Shown here: piece by piece, positions 24,651 to 33,900 of the stretch
Position numbering within the stretch: position 1 is the first letter of the stretch
Layout of the letters: the number at the start of each line of letters is the position of its first letter
Assembly (NCBI GenBank): GCA_022496805.1
Contig: CM040087.1
Coordinates: forward strand, 7,328,001-7,392,000
Direction of reading: 5' to 3'
From: Pohlia nutans
Taxonomy: Eukaryota > Streptophyta > Bryopsida > Bryales > Mniaceae
Length of the DNA: 64,000 nt
Made by a program: the position numbers and the translations under genes
The notes under the pieces: model-generated
Database searches by the model: none
Seen by the model: only the letters and a program-made list of their open reading frames with translations
What the model was told of the DNA's origin: nothing

Positions 24651-25535
24651 AACATTCAAAATCCTAAAACCTAAATACAACTCAACCTCTTCTTGAGACT
24701 TGAATGGCCTATGCTCTGTACCACTGAAACCTTTAACCTGCCGCTCACACTCCTCCCATGAACTGTAAATCCCAGGTCGAACTCGTTTCCTTACAGCATA
24801 CACCTTCCTTCCTCTCAAAGCTATAAATCCTCCTCCCGACGTTTCTTCCCTCATCGACACTGATCCTGGTTCGACACTCTGCGCAGCAATTTCAAAACCC
24901 TCATCCCCAACCCTTATTCCACCTACGCACGTGCGCGCAAGCGAATGAAGAGGGACGTGGTGTGGCTCTCTTCCATGACATACTGCATCAACAGCAACGT
25001 GATCACCGTTGGTGCAACCACCGAAAACTTCACATGTGCCACCGAAGTTTCGACCTCCTATTTCAGCGCGGTGCTCGTTTTGCTTCAGCTGGTGCTCCTC
25101 AGCTTGCAGGTTGTTGTGCTGACCAGGATACGGCATCACTTGTTGTTGTCCATAGCTCGTAGAAGCGCCGTAGTAGCCTGGTTGCTGAAACCCTTGCATT
25201 ATTCGACCTCCTGTCTCCCGCGAAGCATCTTCCGACAACGACCCTACAGCAATGTCGTCTCCCTCCTTCAACGACTGGGTCAACCGATTGAAGAGTGTAC
25301 CAAGTACAACATCGCACAAGCGCCGAACAACGATTGCAAACAACCAAGCGGACACGAGCAAAACCTCCCACTGCAACGAGATACAAACTCACGTTAGGGC
25401 ATTGTAGCAAATTACTCAATAGCTTAAGAATAGAATAGTCAGCTATACAACAAAATTGATTACCGTTGTCAGTGTTTCAATCTGTCTCCGCAGACCCTCC
25501 ACAGCTTCTGCAGGAAGAAATTTGACACGCGACAT
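24633..25535 (-). CDS. Spliced antisense gene inside the copia element; RNase H1 N-terminal/viroplasmin-type domain
   Basis: Two exons, 25535-25464 and 25370-24633, joined in phase 0 across a 93-bp intron. The intron has a consensus donor (ACG|GTAATC), a CTAAC branch-like site and acceptor TTGCAG. The product is 269 residues. The N-terminus (MSRVKFLPAEAVEGLRRQIE) is probably helical, followed by a hydrophobic stretch (VLLVSAWLFAIVV) and a Gln/Gly/Tyr-rich middle (GYYGASTSYGQQQ). The C-terminal 50 residues (KVYAVRKRVRPGIYSSW, then GFSGTEHRPFKSQEEVELYL) match the small RNA:DNA-hybrid-binding domain found at the start of RNase H1 and in caulimovirus viroplasmin. The frame is open throughout although the sense pol is broken. 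Its start lies 33 bp from the 3' LTR, so the LTR may supply an antisense promoter. Role unknown. Confidence 0.7.
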
Positions 25536-25552
25536 TGTGAACAAATGATGCT

Positions 25553-25567
25553 GAGAGCAAGAGAGGG
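25553..25567 (+). other. Polypurine tract
   Basis: A GAGAGCAAGAGAGGG-like run immediately before the 3' LTR, the plus-strand primer site. Confidence 0.75.
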
Positions 25568-25731
25568 TGTTGGCTTTAGGGTGCTCTCAGGATGAGTTTC
25601 ATTCATCCAAGTACAGACTCCTTCATCCGAGTATATTCATCCGAGTATCTCTCCACTCTGTATATATGTTCCTCCTTGTTTATTAATTCACTCTCTGAAG
25701 TTTCAGTCTTTGGGTTGAGCACCTGTCAACA
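25568..25731 (+). repeat. Copia 3' LTR (164 bp)
   Basis: The same as the 5' LTR plus a 14-bp internal tandem duplication (atccgagtatattc) and a few substitutions. The element is therefore not brand new. Confidence 0.9.
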
Positions 25732-26316
25732 TTCTGCTAGTGTATCAAGCCACGGCAATGGCGAGGGAGGTACTGGCGTGCAATTGTCTCTCATAGTTTT
25801 GCTTGCTTTTGAATTACCGAACATAATCTCAATGCAAGTCACACACTTTGAGTCATTGGATCTCAAGATCAATGTGATAGTTGGAAAAAAAGTAAAGGAA
25901 AAGATGAAGCTGAGCATGCACTTAGAGTGCAAATAGTGATTCAGGCTTACTTCTTGAAAAGTTAATACTACATGCTAATCATTCTGAAGTTAATGTTCTC
26001 TAGATTCATCATTCTAATCTTTCTCCTCTAGTCCAATGGTATCTTGGCACAATAGCAAGAAGAGGCTGCATTGAGATTATGCACAGCAAATTCAACTAGC
26101 TAGCTCAATGTTTGCCATTGAAGCTCAGTTGTATTAGACTGAAGCAAATCGCCCAATCCCGGGCCAGTGAACCTCGCAGTGACATGCTCAGTTGCATGCT
26201 GTGATGATTCAAGAGTGATCATCAATGTTGATTCCTTTTGCTTACAACAGAGTCAGCAGTCAGTCCGTGAATCTAAATAGCAAGCAAACACTAGTACAAT
26301 TGATAATAGTGTTCTT

Positions 26317-26478
26317 CATTCCTCATTTCGTGGGAACAGCGAACAATGGCTAAATATTATGTTTATATTTTTGTCTTCTTGTGAACAAAACCATTCACTA
26401 GCATTAACACAACCCATGTACTTGGCACAGTTTCATTTTTTTTTTCATTTATAGTAAGTGAAAATTGTCACATTTCCT
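26317..26478 (-). repeat. Dispersed ~155-bp repeat, copy 3 (inverted)
   Basis: The reverse complement is alignable with 9149-9310 and 20016-20165. It ends exactly where the next MITE begins. Confidence 0.65.
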
Positions 26479-26883
26479 ACTACACTAAATAGTGTATTTA
26501 GTGTGAGGCACTGTAATTGCGAACATCACTCTAAATATCAAAAAACCTACTTTTGTAAAAACACTAAATGTGAATTCTCACACTATTTATGAAGAATAGT
26601 AACGTTTTGACATTGTGATCTTTTGAGATATGGATATTTAGTGTGAGTAGGGAATGAAACTTGAGATGAAAGTTTAGATGGAAAAACTGAAATTTTAGAA
26701 ATGGAATGAATCAAATTGGATGATAATTGACAATGAATCAAATTGGATGATAATTGTCAATGAATCAAATTGGATGATAACTGCCAATACTAATTACCCA
26801 CAAATTGACAATTAGTGTTAGACAAGTAGTAGGGGTAAGCACATTATTCATCACCTCACACTAAATACACTATTTAGTGTAGT
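26479..26883. mobile_element. 405-bp MITE with perfect 30-bp inverted repeats
   Basis: Ends 26479-26508 and 26854-26883 are exact inverse copies, starting ACTACACTAAATAGTG. The ends are themselves partly palindromic (ctaaatagtgtatttag). No convincing target duplication. It contains a 27-bp tandem repeat. Confidence 0.8.
26705..26785. repeat. Tandem repeat, 3 x 27 bp inside the MITE
   Basis: Unit begins aatgaatcaaattggatgat. Copies at 26705, 26732 and 26759 differ at one to three bases. Confidence 0.95.
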
Positions 26884-27534
26884 GAAAGTACGTGAATCTA
26901 AGCAAATAGAATGCAAAAGTAACGCCTAAAGATCGGAGCGTTTATCCTCGAAAGACACTCCAATGCTGCCATTTTTACTCCCCCATGCAAATATTCCAAA
27001 AAAATGTTACTTTTTACTTTTTGAAAAACATTCACGGAAAATTTCGTTGAATTTGACTATATGGATTGCAAGATAAATGAACTTGATGGAAAAAAAACAC
27101 CCCAAAAAACACCGACCCGATAATTTCAGATGCGTTTGACTGTGCCTACATCAAAAAAACTTCACTATCAAAACCTGTTGGACTTCACTTTCACATTTTA
27201 CATGATGTTACTTAGTTGCGTTTGGAGATGTTTAGGATGTTAAAGAACACCTTGCACTTGTTGGAGGTTTAACCCTTAAAGGACCGTGAGTTTTTTCTGT
27301 TTTTGAGCGTCATATTAATCCCTTTCTATTCATTTTCTTCTGAATGTTTTTTTTTTTGCTCTTGATAGAAAATACCAAATTTAATTTAAATTTTGTTTTG
27401 ACTAATTAAAAAAAAATTCCCATGTCTTCAAAGGTGGTCATAGAATATCAAAAAAGACTGTAAAAAAATTATAATGCAAAAAATGCAAAAAGTACAATAT
27501 TTCTTGAAATTTTTTTGAGACTTTTAAAGTTTAG

Positions 27535-28859
27535 CTCAAGGGAGCACCAGCAAAAATTGTAGAAACAACGTGCAAAAAAAAAATAGGATCTAATATATTC
27601 ATTGTAAATAAATTTTGCAAAAAGCGTACACATAGTATAGGAGGTTTTAATATAGTGAAACATGATTACATGTAAAATACCATCACATATAATGGCCTCT
27701 CTTATCTAGTTAGTACATGTAAAATAGTGTGGAAACAATTACTAGGAGTAGCGGGTTTAGGATAGGGTCTGTACTTGTAGATGAAAAAGAGGTATTTTTT
27801 TTGTTGAAAAACCTTGGAGGGATGACTTCGCAGGTTGGTTGGCTTGGGCGTTATTGAACCAACCTATCCAATTTGGAGTTAATGTTCTTTGCCTACGTGT
27901 CGGGAGGGAAAAAAATGGGGTGTAAGAAACAAAATGCAGTGTAAGAAAAAAATGAACAATAGTTGGGCTCCAAGGAAAAAACATGGGGTATAAGGTTGAA
28001 TGACCTATAACCACCAATTTAAGTTTGCTAACCTATTTATAGCACTTCTATACGTGGTAAGATTTTTTTTGCGGATTCAAAATAGGATTTCATGAATATT
28101 GCAATTGTCTCGACCATTTATTTCCTCATATTGAAATTGCTACAAATTTTCAAAGTGGAAAGTAAGCCATGACCTTTCCTCGACATACAAAACTCCCTAC
28201 TTCTACACTAAGTTGTGCTGATGACTACTTGTGAAAGTACCCATTACTATGAGCACAAGAGACTAAAAATCGCGAGTTGTGAAAATTGAGAACTACTCTA
28301 CTGATAATCAAAAGTCAAGTTGAATGCAACCTAAAACCATTACACCAAAAGTCGAGTTGGATGTAACCTAAAACCACTACAACTAGCTAGAGATATGTTC
28401 ACGACGTTTACATATCACAAGCTGAAGACATGTTCATGTCGTCGACCCATACTGGTGGCTTGACTCACCAAAATCCGCTCCTTCCCTTTCCTAATTATAA
28501 ACTAATTTCCTATAAATTCTGGAAATGGGGTGGGCTGCTGGTGGTTTTTGCCCGAGGGTTTTTGCCCACATAAAACAACCGACTCTGGGGTTGGTGGTGG
28601 TAATAGGTTATTCAATCCTAGTCAAAAGAATTGGTTACTTGGGGTGTAAGAAAAAATGCAATATAAGTAAAATAAAGTATTTTTTAATGATTATCCCAAA
28701 AAATTATAATTACTAATAGGATGTATTGAAATACAAGCATTTACCTTTATTTTGAAAAATACCATACTTTATAATCTTTTCTGCAAGGTAAATTGCTCTC
28801 TGATAAATAGGTCTTGAGCGCACCTATATGCAAAATATAAGAGGAAGTGCACCCCCGAG
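27535..28859. mobile_element. Probable 1.3-kb hAT-like element (AAGTTTAG duplication)
   Basis: The right end AAGTGCACCCCCGAG is the terminus of the 8503/10347 MITE family. The left end CTCAAGGGAGCACC is a decayed match (10 of 13). Exact 8-bp duplications AAGTTTAG lie at 27527-27534 and 28860-28867. No transposase frame is seen. A second TIR element (27994-28618) is nested inside. Confidence 0.55.
27994..28618. mobile_element. TIR element, GGTTGAATRACCTATWACCACCA ends
   Basis: The left end GGTTGAATGACCTATAACC and the right end (inverse, GGATTGAATAACCTATTACC) match each other and the ends of 53918-54314. No target duplication is clear. Its non-coding interior gives only chance reading frames. 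Confidence 0.5.
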
Positions 28860-29032
28860 AAGTTTAGCATGAAACATATTACGACTCCAAAAACAATTAA
28901 GCTTCAATCTAAAAATTTGAGAAAACATGAAGTCTTTTCATCTTTATCTTGCAAGAAGCTTCACAGTACTAGAAATACAAAGTTATTAAATTTTTTTGTA
29001 TTTTTAATGAAATGAAAGTTTGAAAAGTGGCT

Positions 29033-29374
29033 ATCGTACGTAGAAGGCAAGGTCGGCAAAAAAACATTCCCCAAAAAAATGCCAAATAAATAAATAAATT
29101 TATGAAGTATTTTTTTAGAAATCAACAAAAATAAAGTCAACAAAAAGCCGAAAAAAATAAAACAAACTGAAAACATAACATTCAACGAAATTGGATGAAA
29201 ATATAACACTCAACGCAAAAAATAAAATAAAACGTTTAGCAGCTGGAAGAAACTAATGTTCACAATTAATAGCCGATTTTTTAATAGTTACTTTTGAAAG
29301 TGCCGACTATCACTATTTCAACTTTTATTAATTATTTGATATGAAAGTGCTAACCCTGCCTTCGACGTACAGTA
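29033..29374. mobile_element. DNA element M2, relative of M1
   Basis: The left end has GTACGTAGAAGGCAAGGTCGGCA and the right end TGCTAACCCTGCCTTCGACGTAC. Both ends align with M1 (15116-16089). About 340 bp, non-coding. Confidence 0.6.
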
Positions 29375-29418
29375 CACATCAATGTACTTGGCTTATATTT
29401 TATTTTTTATATTAAAAT

Positions 29419-29477
29419 GGTCTATGCGAGCTTTATACAAAAACTGAGAATCGTCATGCCGAAAGCTCGCATAGACC
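29419..29477. repeat. Perfect 16-bp inverted repeat (hairpin)
   Basis: GGTCTATGCGAGCTTT (29419-29434) and its inverse (29462-29477) are separated by 27 bp. A transcript would fold into a clean stem. No outer TIR or target duplication is obvious. Confidence 0.8.
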
Positions 29478-29479
29478 AA

Positions 29480-30913
29480 CTTAGTCTATTATATAGCTCA
29501 AAGTGGTGAACGCATGCACGGACGCTCTCCATGATGGTTCTATTGCATAAACGGTCGTACCGGGTGCCACCATGGACCAACCTACACTACCAATAATCAA
29601 TGTGTTTAGGTTGTCTAACCCAAAAGAATTATCTCATGAGTCATGTCGTGGCGCATGGGTCTATCCGAGTGTACTCTTAATGAAGATATTCTTCATGGCT
29701 TCATTAGCATATCTATGAGTTTACTCTTAATGAAATATTCATATAACGTAAAATGTTGAAAAATTAGTGAGGGATATTCTAAATGCACTACCCTGGCTAC
29801 GTCGTGGTCAGTTTCGACATTAATTAAATACTTTTTGTCAAAAAGTGCCACGTGTCATCTTGTGATTGGTTTATGGTGGCATGGACCTCTCAAAATATGA
29901 TGTGGAAATTAGATTTCGACACAATACTGTCCAATAATCTGGCCCTCACATACGGTATTTAGTGTAGTTGGTCTATTATGCAGATTGGAATGTAGTCTCG
30001 CATCGACGTTTCCACCACCGGAATTGTAATGCTAGACTTCACGGCTCGAACATTCCCTGCAGGAATGTGACACAATAAAATCAGCGCCACGCTGGCAGGA
30101 GCCGCGTCACTTGTTGACGAGTCCACTCCAATGGCGATCCTGCGCGGCGATCGGGGGCCTGTCCACCAATCAGCGTCTAGAAGAGTGTGATAATAACGAG
30201 TTCAACGTAAACAGGCAATGTGCAATTACAGAGTGCGAAATCAGAGCGAAGAATTAGGGTTTGGTTTTCGAAGTTGTTCCTCCCGTAGGAAAGTGTCGCA
30301 TCGCACCTTCAGTTCATCCTCCGTCATCCTGCAAGACATAATTTAACTTACTCGAAGTCCAGGATTCCGGGTTCGGTGCTTTGCAGCAGTTTGACAGATT
30401 ATTAATGCCAAAGGAGGCGACATTACCTTAATCCCTGCAAGCACAAAGGGCACTTCCTTAGTCGCAATACTCATAGTTGCAATGTTCGACTCTTCGATCG
30501 ATTATCGTTGTGTCAAGGCCGAGACCTAATGCCACCACTTAGTTCCGTGAGCTGCACGGCCAGCTGTAACGTAATCATTCACCACACCGCTTCCGAAAAT
30601 ATATCACATTAGAATCCGAAACCTGTCTCAATTGAATTAACTCTCCAAAATGTTCCTCAATTGCAGAATTACGAGATTGATTATTGCCAGAGTACTGCTG
30701 ATGTAACTAGAATTTGAACACGCTTGTTCCACGTGTTTATTCCATCCAGTGGTTGTGGAAGTAGGTACGAGCATTGGCGAATATATTTACTTAGTTTTGG
30801 TGAGGTGTGAGAGTTATGATCGTGAATTTTCAAGGAGCTGTGGTGGTTTATGCTCGAGGATTTTAGTTTGGATGCTTGGAAGGCATTCATGAGATTACTA
30901 GAGGACGGACGCA
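29480..30913. other. Spacer and presumed promoter/leader of the PP2C-kinase gene
   Basis: No confident gene. 30000-30300 is less AT-rich and includes a TTAGGGTTT motif. A possible micro-ORF on the minus strand is noted among rejected items. Confidence 0.4.
30254..30262 (+). promoter_or_regulatory. telo-box-like TTAGGGTTT
   Basis: A motif common in 5' leaders and proximal promoters of plant housekeeping genes. It lies about 650 bp before the PP2C-kinase ATG, so it may mark a leader exon or the core promoter. Confidence 0.3.
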
Positions 30914-33900
30914 ATGAGGCGTCTGAATGCTGTGGTGTTGCTCCTGGTATTTTCCTTTCATTGCATTGGTGCTTTCGAAGAACAGGGGGATATCGATTCT
31001 GAAGGGCGTACTGTTTCCTTGGCGTTTGAGACACGGTACGTAATCGTGGCTGAACATTGTGTTACTAGTTTTTCCTTTACCCTAATATTTGAGTGTTCTT
31101 ATGGATGTGAATCATGAATTTTCCTTGTGATAACAGCGACGATGGCGGAGAGCTGATCAATTGTGGAGCAGCGCTCTTACAGGGAGTGCGTCCTCGCCAG
31201 GAGGATCGCATTCTTTGTATGGCGGATATAGCGCTACCTTCATTTGGTAAGTCTCCTTTGAATTTTAGGAGCTTAAACGCTTCAGGGGATGGCTGAATGA
31301 TCAAGTGAGTTATTTGAATGTAAATTGTGAAGCTTCACTGTATGGCTTTGCCTGAATATGTTCATTTCTATCTAGGGAAATCAAACTGTGCTCGTGCTTA
31401 TTATGTTGGGACTGCCTTCATGAGAGGTGCACTTGTGTCGTTTGTGAATTATTGAGGACGCATCATCGGATGTGGAATTTGGATCATGTAGGTGGTATGC
31501 CAGATACGAAGGTTAGCCTGTACGCAGTTTTTGATGGTCACGGTGGAGATGAAGCCAGTCACCTAGCATCTCAAAACCTCCACAAGAGGTTCCTCTATCA
31601 TTTGTATAATAGAATTCAGCCCTCTTTTTCAGCAAGTCACTCAAGCCAAACCCCAGGATTGCCCTCTGCTGGAGCAAAAGAAAATCCGGGCACACGCATG
31701 CACGAGTCTAATATGTTCATTAATAGCTCGACTTCGAATGCAAGTAGGACAAACGCAACAGGGGAGGTGTTCGTACACTCTGCACTTGGAATTGTTTTGA
31801 AGGAGGCTTTGGCGGAAGCTATTTCAGATGTTGAGTCAAGTTTTTCAATTGTAAGTTGCAGCCTCAGTTTTTCTTGAGAATCGATGGTTTCTTTTTTGAA
31901 TTATATTTGTGCGCCTCCTCAGATCGATAGCTCTTGAACTGCTTTCTGGTTCTTTGAAAATTGGGACAGGAAGCAAAGGAGAGAGGCCTGCAGGCAGGCA
32001 GTACGGCTTGTGTTGTTCTTCAGGTGGACGACCATTTACTGGTTGCTAGTCTTGGTGACTCCAAAGCACTTCTATGTCCTGCTGCGGCTTGTTCATCACC
32101 TCCAGATGCCACAACAAGTACGATTGGTTTTACCATAGTTATGCTTCTAGAGATCATCGACCGGATAGAGAGGATGAGAAGCTAAGGGTAGAAGCTGCTG
32201 GGGGTTTTGTCGTTTATTATGGAGGCCTACCCCGAGTCAATGGGCAGCTTGCAGTTTCACGCTCAATAGGTGACCTGGCATTTAAGAAGTGAGTTTTTCT
32301 CTTATCTAAGGAAACAAACAAGGTATTTGCTAGAATGTGTGGCTTCTATTGATATTTCTTTTAGAGGATATTTCTGTTAGTGAAGCAAGAACAGCTTAGG
32401 ACTACCATGCATTTCAATCTTGGCAATGGATCGAATTCCTAAACCGTTTAAATTGATCGTGTGTCGCATGGTAATTGATGCAGGTTTGGAGTTAGCGCCG
32501 AGCCAGAGTGGACTGGCTGGCTAAAAATTGGTAATAATGCAAGTTATCTGGTTATTGCATCTGATGGTATATTCGAGAAGTTGACAACTCGTGAAGTTTG
32601 TAGTGTCGTATCTGCTGTTATATCAGGGACTGATGTGTCTGTTGCTTTGAGACTACCACAAGTGACAGAACCTCCCATAGCACTACCTCCCAGAAACCAA
32701 GAGTCGGACGAGAAGAAAAACTCACGGTACGCCATTGAGTGTTCTTGCATCGGTGTTCATCGAGTAGTTCCATTCCATTTTCGTAAATTTATTGTAAAGT
32801 CAGCGAGGTTGGACTATTGCTGTGTACAGTATGAGGGAATTGAAGGCTCCTGTAATCTGATTATCCAAAATGTTGCTCTGTTTCCTGCCGAGAACTTAAC
32901 ACGCACAGGTGTTTGCTGCAGAGCTACTGTACCTATTCCTGAAGATAACACCGGATCTGTATCCTTACTCCTTGTGGACACTGAACAACAGATGAATCTC
33001 GTTCAAAAACAAGACATTAAATTTGAAGACGTACCAGGTCCACTTGAAGAATATTTCTCAGTGGATCCAGAACCAGACCTTCAAGATGATGACCATTACA
33101 TTGGAGTAAGCGACGTTGGTGTTGGCAGTGAAGTTGTACCTCATATGCCTGAAAATCCAGCTAGAGTTCTTGCAAAAGCTATTGTGGATGCAGCTTTCAG
33201 ATCAGGCAGTAGGGACAACCTTGCTGCGATTGTTGTTCCTCTTCATGATGGTGAGCCAATACTCATCATTTATAGATTTCATTTAGGCCAACAACAGTCA
33301 TCTGTATGGTCCGAGATAGGATACATGATTCCTGAAAGATCACCTTTTTTGTATTTTCATGTGTTGGTTCAGCTAAAATGGTTTTTCATCGTTCAATTTG
33401 AAATACTAGAGTTACGAATTGATCTGCTCGTTAAGTTTGAATTGTGACTGCATGTATCTTGATTATCAATGTGTCCAGTAGGGCCATAGTTTTTGAAAAC
33501 AGGGTCATGTGCCTCTCTATTCCGTCACTCCTTTTCAGGAAAGAGACTTTATCTGGAGATACATGGCTAACCTTCTTGACTCTTTAAGCACTTGTTGATG
33601 TCCTAGTGGATCATCTGCTCATTTTGATATGTGATGTCTTAGGTATCAGGCATGGCCACGACTCAATATCACATGAAAAACATAATGAAGATCATGCTGC
33701 CCGTAGGATGTCGGAGGCTGTCAGAGAGTCGGCTCCAACCTTGATTGATATGTCCAGAGATTTTCAGAGTGTAGAACTTGCCAAAGACGAATCACTTCTT
33801 GTTTCTGGGATGCTGGTAGGTTGTGTCTCACATCTTCACTGCTTAGTGCGATGATTGAGTCGAAAAGAATTTGACCGCGAGCAAGAGATGGTTCGGAATC

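Larger units (their letters stand above)
20185..25731 (+). mobile_element. Ty1/copia LTR retrotransposon, decayed, with antisense gene
   Basis: A 5.5-kb element with short LTRs (TGTTG...CAACA), an initiator-Met-tRNA type primer binding site, gag, and a pol in copia order (protease, integrase, reverse transcriptase, RNase H). It has a polypurine tract and about 0.9 kb between pol and the 3' LTR that holds a gene on the opposite strand. Flanks ttttg/ttctg are a decayed 5-bp target duplication (4 of 5). Stops and frame changes in gag, integrase and reverse transcriptase make it non-autonomous. Confidence 0.95.

Noticed and set aside
24945..25397. Plus-strand 150-codon frame after copia pol
   Set aside because: Mirror of the spliced antisense gene, with no domain of its own.
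27269..27290. Solo left end (ttTAACCCTTAAAGGACC) of a TTAA element
   Set aside because: The motif fits the family but no matching right end was found before 30 kb, so no element is claimed.
30311..30474. Two-exon 20-residue micro-ORF on the minus strand (MSIATKEVPFVLAGIK then DDGG, stop)
   Set aside because: Splice signals fit, but the product is tiny and not recognised, and it could equally be leader sequence.
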